A DNA stretch of 64,000 nucleotides from Arion vulgaris (GCA_020796225.1 CM036756.1:65841152-65905151); one strand, 5' to 3'. Counted from the first letter of the stretch, positions 11,148 through 25,400 are shown. Notes: generated by a model from the sequence alone, not told the origin. Made by a program: numbers and translations.

Positions 11148-11530
11148 TTAGTTAGTCTTTCCTCTTGGGCCTGTGGGCGGCGCATAGGGCAGAGGTCATA
11201 GCTCTCCATGTCTCGCGGTTCGTTGCTATCTGTTTTAGGTCTTTAATGTTTGCTAGGCCCATCGTTGAGCCTTCTCTGATGATGGTTCTACGCAGAGTCT
11301 CTCTTGGTCTTCCTCGTTTTCTTTTCCCTCTGGTGTCCATATGAGGGGTTGGTAAGGGAGTCTTCTCTCATCCATTCTAAGTGTGTGGCCGATGTAGTTC
11401 CAGCGACGCTTTCTTATAAAATTTGATACATTTTCTTGCTTGGTCTCTTGTCTTATTTGTGTATTAGGTCTGAAATCTGACCATTTGAGGTTCAGTATTC
11501 TTCTAAGACATTTATTCTCAAAGTTATCTA
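11148..11530 (-). pseudogene. LINE 3'-end fragment, family B
   Basis: The minus-strand frame 11340-11152 ends the element: [17 protein letters not shown], then [11 protein letters not shown] and [12 protein letters not shown], with a stop after RPKRKD. It is nearly identical to the + strand copy at 40575-40920, which extends further upstream ([14 protein letters not shown]). Two near-identical copies imply a fairly recent family. Confidence 0.8.
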
Positions 11531-12814
11531 ATCTGAATCATATGTACAAATTAAATAATATAGAATGTTCGAAAACGAATTAAAAGTTAGTGTCAACGAT
11601 TCATGCCTCATTGGATCATATTTTTCAGAACAATCTGCAAGGAGAGAATTGATATTTTCCTGCGTCTCGAACAAGCTTTCACAAGTTTAAGATGTCAATA
11701 TCGTAACTGTTTGACCATCAGCGGTTCTTTTTTTAATGACACCAGTCAGAAAAATCTATCCGACATGCAGGTGTCAGAGGCTATGCAACCCTTTGTTCAT
11801 CTTCTGGTTAAATATTGGTCACCTGTAATATAAGATCATTTACCTCAGTCGGGACATCGGAAATTCACGTTGATGTGGGCTGACTTTTATATATGTTTGA
11901 GAGAACACTGTTCATTTTATTGAAATTGTATTCACTTTTATGAGTCCATCATTATTTATTAATGAAAAGTATTAGTAATATTGATATTCATTAGCGTTAC
12001 ATGTAACATGTGACAAAATGTAACCTTCCTTTTGTATTTTTTTTTAAAATTCTGTTTATTAAGTTGTGTAATAACACATTATTTTATTATCTGATAATCA
12101 TAGTCGATTTGCTCTGGAGAATCGCTTTATTTCTTTATATGGTACATTTCGACCTCACGGACTCAACGTTCTACATTTCTATGCTTCTTAGTACTTTCTC
12201 TTCTCATATTCTATATTTTATATGTGTATATGTTAAATGTATGAGTCATATATTTATTTGATTATTTTATTCTTTCTCTTCTTTTTCCATTTCTAGTTTT
12301 TCTGTATTTATTTCGTTATTCGATTTAGTCACATATTTTTATTCATTTTTAATCGTTGTAATATCTTTGTCAAAGTCTATATGTTGTCTTCTGTGACATT
12401 CGTTACTTTTGCGGTTTCATTTGCTTGATAAAGGACTTTTTGGTTGAAACGTTGCTGTGTATTGTCATTGTTGTTGTATTTTGTAAAACTACAGTACTTT
12501 GTTTTACTTTTTTTTCGCCTTTAACAATTCTGGAATTCAAGGATCACGCGATGGTTGTGGTCTGATTTTTTAGAATGTTTACCATGCTTGATGATATCGG
12601 GTGCGAGATATTATTTTAAATCTGAACCCTGACCCCTCTGCATGCCTGCGCAATGGTATACGAAGTCCCCTTCGTCTCTTTCTCTGATATTTGTGTTATA
12701 TTATTTTTGTAACAAACATTTGTTTGTCTCTTATTGTGACTAGACATTTGTCTACTGACACTAAATTAATCTTTTTTTCTTGAATTGTTCAAAAACAGAT
12801 CACATTCAATCAAC
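11531..12814. promoter_or_regulatory. Upstream region of the phospholipase gene
   Basis: AT-rich, with no other gene. A pyrimidine-rich tract ending in aaaaacag at 12798 resembles a 3' splice site 16 bases before the chosen ATG, so the first coding exon may begin at 12799 with non-coding exon(s) further upstream. I cannot locate a promoter. Confidence 0.35.
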
Positions 12815-13429
12815 ATGGGAAACAAATGTTGCAGTCGTGAGCAGAAGAAAGAGAGAGCAGACTGTTCTGTTACATCCCTACAACTCATCAAAGAAGCACA
12901 GAGAAAATACTTCAATAGTCACATCGAGAGTGACGTGGATGAAAGCGATGAAGGCGATGACAAAGACGACAGCACAGATGGAGGTCTTTACGGTTCGGAT
13001 AATAGTCTGATAAATGGTGATGAAAATACATCAGATAATGATATCATGAACGCTTCTGTAATATCTGACAGTAAAAGTGCTCTACAATCTATAGATAATA
13101 CAGCTGATAAATCTGCATCCGTGTTAGAAAATGTAGTTCTTATCAACAAAGATAGCACAGATCAAGAAGTTGTATCTTTAAGAACAACTGATACAGTCGT
13201 AAAAGTAGAAGGAAAATCAAAGGCGGTTGGAAGCAAAAGTAAACCCGTTAAGATGCGGGAGAAAGCTAAGTATATTCGCCTGAACAAGAGAGGTAACTTT
13301 TACTCCATATTTAACACTGAAGACAAGAAAGCCAGGACTGTGGACCCCAAGATGTACGAGTATCCCTTCGAGAACATTGTCTTTGAGGGTGGCGGCAACA
13401 AAGGACTAGCTTACTGTGGTGCAGTTAGG
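12815..13429 (+). CDS. Phospholipase exon 1: acyl-anchor N-terminus to oxyanion loop
   Basis: Codons 1-205, ending at a gtaagt donor in phase 0. I start at 12815 (MGNKCCSRE) rather than the in-frame ATG at 12785 because the Met-Gly-x-x-Cys-Cys start is a functional signal and a possible splice acceptor lies between the two. It has an acidic run ([11 protein letters not shown]), a basic segment ([12 protein letters not shown]) and finally [16 protein letters not shown], the glycine-rich oxyanion motif. Confidence 0.9.
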
Positions 13430-16400
13430 GTAAGTCTTTTGTAGTTTTGTTTCTTAATATTTAATCTTCATGCCAAATGTACCAGGTTGAATCCTCGTGA
13501 AGCCATCTGGATATTTTTCCAGAGATTCCTGATCTCAGTGTAGGTGAGGTCGAGTTCCTAGTCCTATCGGAGACAGACAATAAAACTTAGGTACCGTGTT
13601 CAATTTGAGCACGTAAAAGAAAGATTGGCAGTTCAAAATATAGAAGAGCAGGCTGAAAAGCCGCTGCCCTGGCAAGATTCCTTAGAAAAGATTAAAAATA
13701 AACTTTCTAGAAAATATCTTCTCCATCTTGAAGATTACACTGGGAACCCTGTTGTATATGTTATATGTTAAATATATTTATACAAGCTAAACATTTTCAT
13801 CAAATTGACTGTTGAATATATATCTATACAAGCTAAACATTTTCATCAAATTGACTGTTGAATATATATCTATACAAGCTAAACATTTTCATCAAATTGA
13901 CTTGTTGAATATATATGCAAGTTTAAGGTGTATTCACGGGATGATGAGCAGTATATGCAAGTTTAAGGTGTATTCACGGGATGATGAGTAGTGTATGCAA
14001 GTTTAAGGTGTATTCAGATGCTGATGAGCAGTGTATGCAAGTTTAAGGTGTGTTCACGGGATGATGAGCAGTATATGCAAGTTTAAGGTGTGTTCAGATG
14101 CTGATGAGCAGTATATGCAAGTTTAAGATGTGTTCACGGAATCATGAGCAGTATATGCAAGTTTAAGGTGTGTTCAGATGCTGATGAGTAGTATATGCAA
14201 GTTTAAGGTGTGTTCAGATGCTGATGAGTAGTATATGCAAGTTTAAGGTGTGTTCACATGCTGATGAGCAGTATATGCAAGTTTAAGGTGTGTTCAGATG
14301 CTGATGAGTAGTGTATGCAAGTTTAAGGTGTGTTCACGTGCTTATGAGCAGTATATGCAAGTTTAAGGTGTGTTCACATGCTGATGAGCAGTATATGCAA
14401 GTTTAATGTGCTCACGTGCTGATGAGCAGTATGACTGTGGTATAGCTAGTCTTTAATGTGGAAATGTATTATCTGTCTCGCAACCGAGTTTGTACATGTA
14501 GACAGTGATCCTTTATGATTACCCAACTTATTAACGGAATTACATTCATCTTCTTTCCGGGACACATGAGTGTCGATGCCAATGAGAGAGTAAATAGGCT
14601 GGCTGACTCGTCCATCATATCGGTGGTCAGTGAAATGGAGAGAACTGACAATTTGATCATCCTCATAAAATGTGGTCGAAAATAGGATTTTTATCTTAAC
14701 CAATCCATGTTAACAACTAGATTGAAAAAGCTTGATTTGAAGATTGGAGCGATCAGAAAAGAACAGCACAACAGGTATATGAGTAGACTATTCAATCAAC
14801 ATCGAACTAGTACGGTTCGTCACTGAATGATGTTGTAAATATTGCGACGGAGATTAGAGCATCTATGGACAAACCCGAAGTGCAAGGAAGATATTCCAAA
14901 CTGAAACTGAAACAAGCTACCAAACTTTAATCAAGTTTTCTGTTAAATAAATATATACAAAGTATCGTTTCTGTCCATTATGATTATTTTCTGCCAATGC
15001 AGGGAGCATGTATGCTTCGACATGATTCATCTTAGATGACTTCCCATATGACAACCCAGATCTTGTACTGTGTTACAGTATAACTAGTTAGATGGGATAC
15101 TAGAAAGTGGTGTTTTATATATTCATAAAATCTAATCAGTAACTCAACAGTACAAACGCCTGCCTTATTAGACAATATTTCCATAGGCTATCTGTAGTCA
15201 CGTTATGCCTATCAAACCAAATCTATTTATTTAATATTTGTTTAATTAATTATTTCAATAACTTTCAAATAGCTTTACCAAAAATATAGTTGTGGTTTAT
15301 TTTGCGTGAATATCTTCAAATTACGCACATGTCACAGTAGACTGTGATTTAATTTGTTCAGCTTATCAAACATATGACCTTCTGGTTAGTGCAACTGTGA
15401 CAAAAACAAAAGTACTACCAAACATATATCATTATCAAATAGATCGTAGTGGGCAGAATTTATCTCTCTTGCATAGGCGGAAACGCTCGTCTGTATGGCG
15501 AGGTAATGGGTGCTGTAAGAAATAAGGGTTTTTTGTTTGAATCCTCTGTTTGGTCATTTGTTTTTCCCAGAATACCCTAATACTTGTTCAATGCCTTTTT
15601 ATTTCTTATATTCATTGGCTCCATTGCTTCTCCTGAGGTTCTTAAAACACTTTATTCTTCTCTCTCATATGCTTGACGTCCCCCATCTGCAACCGTTATG
15701 CTCAAATCTTCAGCATCATCATGAACCCATCTTCTCCGTGGTCGTGTGCTCTTTGGAAATACTAACATCTTCCGACTTATCTGTATTATCCTTTTAGTAT
15801 ATTCGAATTGACGTCTAAAAGTGGGCGCAGAAAAGAGGTTTCATGATCCGGTATGTCTCAGTTTTTATAAAGTTTATTTGTCTTTCAAAAGGAATGCGGG
15901 TTTTTGTAAATAATTCCCCAGCAAATGTATGTGACCGCTAACCGCATCCTAAATACCGCATTTAATCATATTCTGAATAAGTCACATTCTACAGACTATT
16001 TCTATTGTCTTTCCCCAGGAAAGGGGGTGATGGAATTGGTTGTCCACTCTTGCTGTTAAGCGTAGGGTGGGAGCTTTAATTTGCGGTACAGGGCCAGATG
16101 AGTCGCTCTTGTGTTACATCCGTGTTTATTTAGTGTGGTCGTGATATTGTCTATCCATCTTTTTCTTGGTCTTCCCTTGACTCTAATACCTGATCTTTTT
16201 TTATTGTCACTGTTATTGGTGGTTGGTTGTATTCCATTCTCATTAATTGTCCAAACCACTGCATTTGTTGTCTTTCAATGTATTCTCCTACAGTATAAAA
16301 ACAAATCTCACAGATATAATGTTCTATCTAGAGATGTGTCTCTCTTGGTGATACACTATCCCTAATATGAAGTGCAATGCATGTTTCATTTTGCTTTTGG

Positions 16401-19400
16401 CGCAATAAAAATAGAAGTTGATGTATCTCTATATTGTCAGGCGATGTTTTATTTTCCTTCCTATTTTTTCTTACATTAACCTGCCTGCCCTGTCTGTGTC
16501 ACAAACAACTTATTGTTATTTCCCTTGGTGTTCCTCTCGAAAATGTCACAATCAGGTACAAATGACAGAATTTCTAGTTTTTGTTTTCTGTTTGATGAGT
16601 GGAGTATCTAAATATTTGGTGTTGTCTTCATTGTTATGTTCGTCTTTTAAAGATAGTCTCCAACGATGCACATTTTGTTCGTTTAAAAAATTCTTCAAAT
16701 ACTTTTGTATTTGTAATATAATAGTCAATCACGTAAAGTTTTCAAAACCGTGTTTCAAAATAATTATAATTTAGACAGCATACCACTTGTTACTTTCAGT
16801 TTATAACATTCGAAATAGTGTCCGTCTTTGAATACTTTGTCTTCACAATTTATAGGTCACTCGTGAACTGGGAAAGCAGTGGCAAACTACTGAGTGTATA
16901 AGTAGTGCCTAGAAAATCAACGACACGTTTACTGTGGTTGCTGGCAAAGTCTTGTAAAGGATATGCCACGATTTTCATTTTCAGTGAACTGCAATGAAGT
17001 GGTTTGGTCACTTAATAAGAATGCATCTAAACTCCACAGTATACAGAGTCTTCTACAACAGAACATCAGGAAAGAAGGCGAGAGGAAGATCACGAAAAAA
17101 AAGATGATTAGATGGCATAGCAGAATCAGGGCAGTGCGGTATATTTTTTCAGTATGATGCAAGTCTTCGAAATGCCGCCCCTTGAATGTTTTTCCTTAAA
17201 ATAACCTTCAATTGTAAGTTTGCTTGTGCTGCTTATGCCGCCCCTCATACGGTACCGCCTGATACGGCCGCCTCTCTGTATCATACCATGGCACGGCCCT
17301 GGGTAGAACCCTGTGAAATAGCAAAAATAGCAATCACACAAGCCACCAGAACAGCGCAAGACAAAAACAGAAAACAACGATACTGGGCAACAACCCGGTA
17401 GCAGTGTGACGACAAAAGAAGAAGTGAACTGTGTTCCTATTTGCACAGTATATAAGAGACGATTACTATTATAAAGTCGGTTTGTTGTGTGTACACTTGG
17501 TGCACTTATCATTTCTATGTATCTGCAATTAGTAGAGAACATGACATTAGCTAGGCACGTCTCGCGCTAACGATCTTGTTCTAGTTAATAGAGTAAACGC
17601 CTGGACGGGTCTATTCTCTTCGTATTTACTGAACATCGTCATTTAATTGAATGTACGAATATTTTTACTTTCTTTCTCTTTGTTTTAATGTTTATGGTAG
17701 GTCTATAGGTTCCACACTACCATCATGTAACACTGTTTAAACTACATGTTCACAGAATTACTGTGAACTGTTCAAGCATGACTTGATTATCTCTTAATGT
17801 TTAACAGAATAATCATGTAACTAATACTTGTTTTGATCCCAAGAGAGTATTGTTTTCACGCATGTTTCTTTTGTTTTGATCACATGAAAGTATTTGTTAT
17901 TTGCACTCTTGTTCCCTTTGTTTTGATCACAAGAGAGAACTTGTTTGCACTCTTGTTTCCTTTGTTTTGATCCCAAGAGAGTACTTGTTTGCACTCTTGT
18001 TCCCTTTGTTTTGATCACAAGAGAGAACTTGTTTGCACTCTTGTTTCCTTTGTTTTGATCCCAAGAGAGTACTTGTTTGCACTCTTGTTCCTTTTGTTTT
18101 GATCCCAAGAAAGTACTTATTTGCACTCTTGTTCCCTTTGTTTTGATCCAAAGAGAGTACTTGTTTGCACTCTTGTTCCCTTTGTTTTGATCCCAAGAGA
18201 GTACTTGTTTGCACTCTTGTTCCCTTTGTTTTGATCCCAAGAGAGTACTTGTTTGCACTCTTGTTCCTTTTGTTTTGATCCCAAGAAAGTACTTGTTTGC
18301 ACTCTTGTTCCTTTTGTTTTGATCCCAAAGAGTACTTGTTTGCACTCTTGTCCCTTTTGTTTGATCCAAGAGAGTACTTGTTTGCACTCTTGTCTCCTTT
18401 GTTTGATCCCAAGAGAGTACTTGTTTGCACTCTTGTTCCCTTTGTTTTGATCCCAAGAGAGTACTTGTTTGCACTCTTGTTCCCTTTGTTTTGATCCCAA
18501 GAGAGTACTTGTTTGCACTCTTGTTCCCTTTGTTTTGATCCCAAGAGAGTACTTGTTTGCACTCTTGTTCCCTTTGTTTTGATCCCAAGAAAGTACTTGT
18601 TTGCACTCTTGTTCCTTTTGTTTTGATCCCAAGAGAGTACTTGTTTGCACTCTTGTCCCTTTTGTTTTGATCCCAAGAAAGTACTTATTTGCACTCTTGT
18701 TCCCTTTGTTTTGATCCCAAGAGAGTACTTGTTTGCACTCTTGACCCTTTGTTTTGATCCCAAGAGAGTACTTGTTTGCACTCTTGTTCCCTTTGTTTTG
18801 ATCCCAAGAGAGTACTTGTTTGCACTCTTGTTCCCTTTGTTTTGATCCCAAGAAAGTACTTGTTTGCACTCTTGTTCCCTTTGTTTTGATCCAAAGAGAG
18901 TACTTGTTTGCACTCTTGTTCCCTTTGCTTTGATCCAAAGAGAGTACTTGTTTGCACTCTTGTCCCCTTTGCTTTGATCACAAGAGAGAACTTGTTTGCA
19001 CTCTTGTTCCCTTTGTTTTGATCACAAGAGAGAACTTGTTTGCACTCTTGTTCCCTTTGTTTTGATCCCAAGAGAGAACTTGTTTGCACTCTTGTTCCCT
19101 TTGTTTTGATCCCAAGAGAGAACTTGTTTGCACTCTTGTTCCCTTTGTTTTGATCCCAAGAGAGTACTTGTTTGCACTCTTGTTCCCTTTGTTTTGATCA
19201 CAAGAGAGAACTTGTTTGCACTCTTGTTCCCTTTGTTTTGATCCAAAGAGAGTACTTGTTTGCACTCTTGTTCCCTTTGCTTTGATCCCAAGAGAGTACT
19301 TGTTTGCACTCTTGTTCCCTTTGTTTTGATCCAAAGAGAGTACTTGTTTGCACTCTTGTTCCCTTTGTTTTGATCCCAAGAGAGAACTTGTTTGCACTCT

Positions 19401-22400
19401 TGTTCCCTTTGTTTTGATCACAAGAGAGAACTTGTTTGCACTCTTGTTCCCTTTGTTTTGATCCAAAGAGAGTACTTGTTTGCACTCTTGTTCCCTTTGT
19501 TTTGATCCAAAGAGAGTACTTGTTTGCACTCTTGTTCCCTTTGTTTTGATCCCAAGAGAGTACTTGTTTGCACTCTTGTTCCCTTTGTTTTGATCCCAAG
19601 AGAGTACTTGTTTGCACTCTTGTTCCTTTGTTTTGATCACAAGAAGTACTTGTTTGCACTCTTGTTCCTTTGTTTGATCCCAAGAGAGTACTTGTTTGCA
19701 CTCTTGTCCCTTTTGTTTTGATCCCAAGAGAGTACTTGTTTGCACTCTTGTCCCTTTTGTTTTGATCCCAAGAAAGTACTTATTTGCACTCTTGTTCCCT
19801 TTGTTTTGATCCCAAGAGAGTACTTGTTTGCACTCTTGTTCCCTTTGTTTTGATCCCAAGAGAGTACTTGTTTGCACTCTTGTTCCCTTTGTTTTGATCC
19901 CAAGAGAGTACTTGTTTGCACTCTTTTTCCCCTTTGTTTTGATCCAAAGAGAGTACTTGTTTGCACTCTTGTTCCCTTTGCTTTGATCCAAAGAGAGTAC
20001 TTGTTTGCACTCTTGTCCCCTTTGCTTTGATCACAAGAGAGAACTTGTTTGCACTCTTGTTCCCTTTGTTTTGATCACAAGAGAGAACTTGTTTGCACTC
20101 TTGTTCCCTTTGTTTTGATCACAAGAGAGAACTTGTTTGCACTCTTGTTCCCTTTGTTTTGATCACAAGAGAGAACTTGTTTGCACTCTTGTTCCCTTTG
20201 TTTTGATCCAAAGAGAGTACTTGTTTGCACTCTTGTTTCCTTTGTTTTGATCCCAAGAGAGTACTTGTTTGCACTCTTGTTCCCTTTGTTTTGATCCAAA
20301 GAGAGTACTTGTTTGCACTCTTGTTCCCTTTGTTTTGATCCAAAGAGAGTACTTGTTTGCACTCTTGTTCCCTTTGTTTTGATCCCAAGAGAGAACTTGT
20401 TTGCACTCTTGTCCCCTTTGTTTTGATCCAAAGAGAGTACTTGTTTGCACTCTTGTCCCCTTTGTTTTGATCCCAAAAGAGTACTTGTTTGCACTCTTGT
20501 TCCATGTATTTTTATCCCAAGAGAGTACTTGTTTGCACTCTTGTTCCCTTTGTTTTGATCCCAAGAGAGTACTTGTTTGCACTCTTGTCCCCTTTGTTTT
20601 GATCCCAAAAGAGTACTTGTTTGCACTCTTGTTCCATGTATTTTTATCACAAGAGAGTACTTGTTTGCACACTTGTCCCCTTTGTTTTGATCCCAAGAGA
20701 GTACTTGTTTGCACTCTTGTTCCATGTATTTTTATCACAAGAGAGTACTTGTTTGCACCCTTGTCCCCTTTGTTTTGATCCCAAGAGAGTACTTGTTTGC
20801 ACTCTTGTCCCTTTATTTTGATCCCAAGAGAGTACTTGTTTGCACTCTTGTTCCATGTATTTTTATCCCAAGAGAGTACTTGTTTGCACCCTTGTCCTCT
20901 TTGTTTTGATCCCAAGAGAGTACTTGTTTGCACACTTGTCCCCTTTGTTTTGATCCAAAGAGAGTACTTGTTTGCACTCTTGTTCCCTTTGTTTTGATCC
21001 CAAGAGAGTACTTGTTTGCACTCTTGTTCCCTTTGTTTTGATCCAAAGAGAGTACTTGTTTGCACTCTTGTTTCCTTTGTTTTGATCCCAAGAGAGTACT
21101 TGTTTGCACTCTTGTTCCCTTTGTTTTGATCCAAAGAGAGTACTTGTTTGCACTCTTGTTCCCTTTGTTTTGATCCCAAGAGAGTACTTGTTTTCACTCT
21201 TGTCCCCTTTGTTTTGATCCCAAAAGAGTACTTGTTTGCACTCTTGTTCCATGTATTTTTATCACAAGAGAGTACTTGTTTGCACACTTGTCCCCTTTGT
21301 TTTGATCCCAAGAGAGTACTTGTTTGCACTCTTGTTCCATGTATTTTTATCACAAGAGAGTACTTGTTTGCACCCTTGTCCCCTTTGTTTTGATCCCAAG
21401 AGAGTACTTGTTTGCACTCTTATCCCTTTATTTTGATCCCAAGAGAGTACTTGTTTGCACTCTTGTTCCATGTATTTTTATCCCAAGAGAGTACTTGTTT
21501 GCACCCTTGTCCCCTTTGTTTTGATCCCAAGAGAGTACTTGTTTGCACACTTGTCCCTTTGTTTTGATCCAAAGAGAGTACTTGTTTGCACTCTTGTTTC
21601 CTTTGTTTTGATCCCAAGAGAGTACTTGTTTGCACTCTTGTTCCCTTTGTTTTGATCCAAGAAGTACTTGTTTGCACACTTGTCCCCTTTGTTTTGATCC
21701 CAAGAGAGTACTTGTTTGCACTCTTGTTCCATGTATTGTTATCCCAAGAGAGTACTTGTTTGCACACTTGTCCCTTTGTTTTGATCCCAAGAAGTACTTG
21801 TTTGCACTCTTGTTCCATGTATTTTATCCCAAGAGTACTTGTTTGCACCCTTGTCCCTTTGTTTTGATCCCAAGAGAGTACTTGTTTGCACACTTGTCCC
21901 CTTTGTTTTGATCCCAAGAGTGTACTTGTTTGCACACTTGTCCCCTTTGTTTTGATCCCAAGAGTGTACTTGTTTGCACACTTGTCCCCTTTGTTTTGAT
22001 CCCAAGAGAGTACTTGTTTGCACTCTTGTCCCTTTGTTTGATCTACAAGAGACAACTTGTTTGCACTCTTGTTCCTTTTTTTTAATCCAAAGAGAGTACT
22101 TGTTTACACTCTTGTTCCCTTTGCTTTGATCCAAAGAGAGTACTTGTTTGCACTCTTGTCCCCTTTGCTTTGATCACAAGAGAGAACTTGTTTGCACTCT
22201 TGTTCCCTTTGTTTTGATCACAAGAGAGAACTTGTTTGCACTCTTGTTCCCTTTGTTTTGATCACAAGAGAGAACTTGTTTGCACTCTTGTTCCCTTTGT
22301 TTTGATCACAAGAGAGAACTTGTTTGCACTCTTGTTCCCTTTGTTTTGATCCAAAGAGAGTACTTGTTTGCACTCTTGTTTCCTTTGTTTTGATCCCAAG

Positions 22401-25400
22401 AGAGTACTTGTTTGCACTCTTGTTCCCTTTGTTTTGATCCAAAGAAGTACTTGTTTGCACTCTTGTTCCCTTTGTTTTGATCCAAAGAGAGTACTTGTTT
22501 GCACTCTTGTTCCCTTTGTTTTGATCCCAAGAGAGAACTTGTTTGCACTCTTGTCCCCTTTGTTTTGATCCAAAGAGAGTACTTGTTTGCACTCTTGTCC
22601 CCTTTGTTTTGATCCCAAAAGAGTACTTGTTTGCACTCTTGTTCCATGTATTTTTATCCCAAGAGAGTACTTGTTTGCACTCTTGTTCCCTTTGTTTTGA
22701 TCCAAAGAGAGTACTTGTTTGCACTCTTGTCCCCTTTGTTTTGATCCCAAAAGAGTACTTGTTTGCACTCTTGTTCCATGTATTTTTATCACAAGAGAGT
22801 ACTTGTTTGCACACTTGTCCCCTTTGTTTTGATCCCAAGAGAGTACTTGTTTGCACTCTTGTTCCATGTATTTTTATCACAAGAGAGTACTTGTTTGCAC
22901 CCTTGTCCCCTTTGTTTTGATCCCAAGAGAGTACTTGTTTGCACTCTTGTCCCTTTATTTTGATCCCAAGAGTACTTGTTTGCACTCTTGTTCCATGTAT
23001 TTTATCCCAGAGAGTACTTGTTTGCACCCTTGTCCCCTTTGTTTTGATCCCAAGAGAGTACTTGTTTGCACACTTGTCCCCTTTGTTTTGATCCAAAGAA
23101 GTACTTGTTGCACTCTTGTTCCCTTTGTTTTGATCCCAAGAAAGTACTTGTTTGCACTCTTGTTCCCTTTGTTTTGATCCAAAGAGAGTACTTGTTTGCA
23201 CTCTTGTTTCCTTTGTTTTGATCCCAAGAGAGTACTTGTTTGCACTCTTGTTCCCTTTGTTTTGATCCAAAGAGAGTACTTGTTTGCACTCTTGTTCCCT
23301 TTGTTTTGATCCCAAGAGAGTACTTGTTTTCACTCTTGTCCCTTTGTTTGATCCCAAAGAGTACTTGTTTGCACTCTTGTTCCATGTATTTTTATCACAA
23401 GAGAGTACTTGTTTGCACACTTGTCCCCTTTGTTTTGATCCCAAGAGAGTACTTGTTTGCACTCTTGTTCCATGTATTTTTATCACAAGAGAGTACTTGT
23501 TTGCACCCTTGTCCCCTTTGTTTTGATCCCAAGAGAGTACTTGTTTGCACTCTTGTCCCTTTATTTTGATCCCAAGAGAGTACTTGTTTGCACTCTTGTT
23601 CCATGTATTTTATCCCAAGAGAGTACTTGTTTGCACCCTTGTCCCTTTGTTTTGATCCCAAGAGAGTACTTGTTTGCACACTTGTCCCCTTTGTTTTGAT
23701 CCCAAGAGAGTACTTGTTTGCACTCTTGTTTCCTTTGTTTTGATCCCAAGAGAGTACTTGTTTGCACTCTTGTTCCCTTTGTTTGATCCCAAGAGTACTT
23801 GTTTGCACACTTGTCCCCTTTGTTTTGATCCCAAGAGAGTACTTGTTTGCACTCTTGTTCCATGTATTGTTATCCCAAGAGAGTACTTGTTTGCACACTT
23901 GTCCCTTTGTTTTGATCCCAAGAGAGTACTTGTTTGCACTCTTGTTCCATGTATTGTTATCCCAAGAGAGTACTTGTTTGCACCCTTGTCCCCTTTGTTT
24001 TGATCCCAAGAGAGTACTTGTTTGCACACTTGTCCCTTTGTTTGATCCCAAGAGTGTACTTGTTTGCACACTTGTCCCCTTTGTTTTGATCCCAAGAGTG
24101 TACTTGTTTGCACACTTGTCCCCTTTGTTTTGATCCCAAGAGAGTACTTGTTTGCACTCTTGTCCCCTTTGTTTTGATCACAAGAGACAACTTGTTTGCA
24201 CTCTTGTTCCTTTGTTTAATCCCAAGAGAGTACTTGTTTACACTCTTGTTCCTTTGTTTTGATCCCAAGAGAGTACTTGTTTGCACTCTTGTCCCCTTTG
24301 TTTTGATCCCAAGAGAGTACTTGTTTGCACTCTTGTCCCCTTTGTTTTGATCACAAGAGACAACTTGTTTGCACTCTTATTACCTGAGTTCCTGTTCCTG
24401 AAGATAATGTGCTTGCTTCTCGCTCCTCTAAAAGTACTCGTTCGTTCCTGCCTGGAACGATCGGTTTATTTTTCCAGAGAACCGTCTTCTTTATTAATCT
24501 CTTAACGTTATACTTCCAGCATTTCTCGTAGGGACTGTATCTCTGTTGTGACTAGTCAACATGGACTGCTAAAAAAAACTAAGTAAAAGTTCTTAGTGAG
24601 GTCAATGAACAAATATTAGAATGAAGTAGTCAATGTTTGTTTGGGGGCATGTAAAGCGAAGATGTCTGCTAAAACACATTGTGACAGCGGGAAAAATTGT
24701 TGAGAAGAGAGATATAGGGAATGCAAAGAGAGACACTACTGACAGAATGCCATGAAAGAGTGTCAACTGAGTTGATAACCAACGCCGCTGATATAATGTT
24801 TTAGAGCTTCATGATCGTCCACGCCAGCAGATACTGTAGCTGATGATGTTAACGATGATGAGATATTGTTTTTGCATTTCCAGGTGGACGATGGAGTTTG
24901 TTGTCCACTCTCACCGTTAAGTATAGGGATGGCTACTGTATTCTGCGTTCCAAGGCCAGATCCAGGGCAGACTTGTGTTATGTCCGTGTCTATTTAGTGT
25001 AGTTGATGAGATGATGTTGATAATCATGAAGATCATGACAACGACGCCGATGATGATGATGATGCTGATATGGGATGCACGGGAGGGGGCTTTATGTTAT
25101 AAAAGCCATTTTTGTGCCTGTACTTAACTCTTTCACTCCGCAATTATTTTGTACATCTGGACGCATTTCTACTGCAATTATACTACTAAATTAGCCAGTA
25201 TTTATGTTTTGCGTCCTCTTAAAAAATACCGCGAGCCGGTATATCGGCTCAGAAGATTGAATGGGTTAAATTTTATGACTAGTCAACGGATCATTGCTGC
25301 TATTTCTCCCAATTTGAACAGTAAAAGTAATTCAATAGCATATAATGACGTAGGAGAAACAGATTTTAGATAACTCACAATATTAGATGTAATATTATTA

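Noticed and set aside
12785..12814. The upstream in-frame ATG at 12785 as the phospholipase start
   Set aside because: A likely splice acceptor ends at 12798 and the downstream ATG gives the meaningful MGNKCC start. It is not excluded if the transcript is unspliced there.
13913..14435. Hammerhead ribozyme in the 40-bp satellite (ctgatgag core)
   Set aside because: The conserved GAAA partner and a plausible stem arrangement are absent from every unit.
17821..24113. Minus-strand ORFs of 200-422 codons in the 44-bp array as repeat-protein genes
   Set aside because: They follow automatically from a stop-free unit with a period not divisible by 3. Overlapping frames all give the same cyclic peptide, and the units carry free indels.
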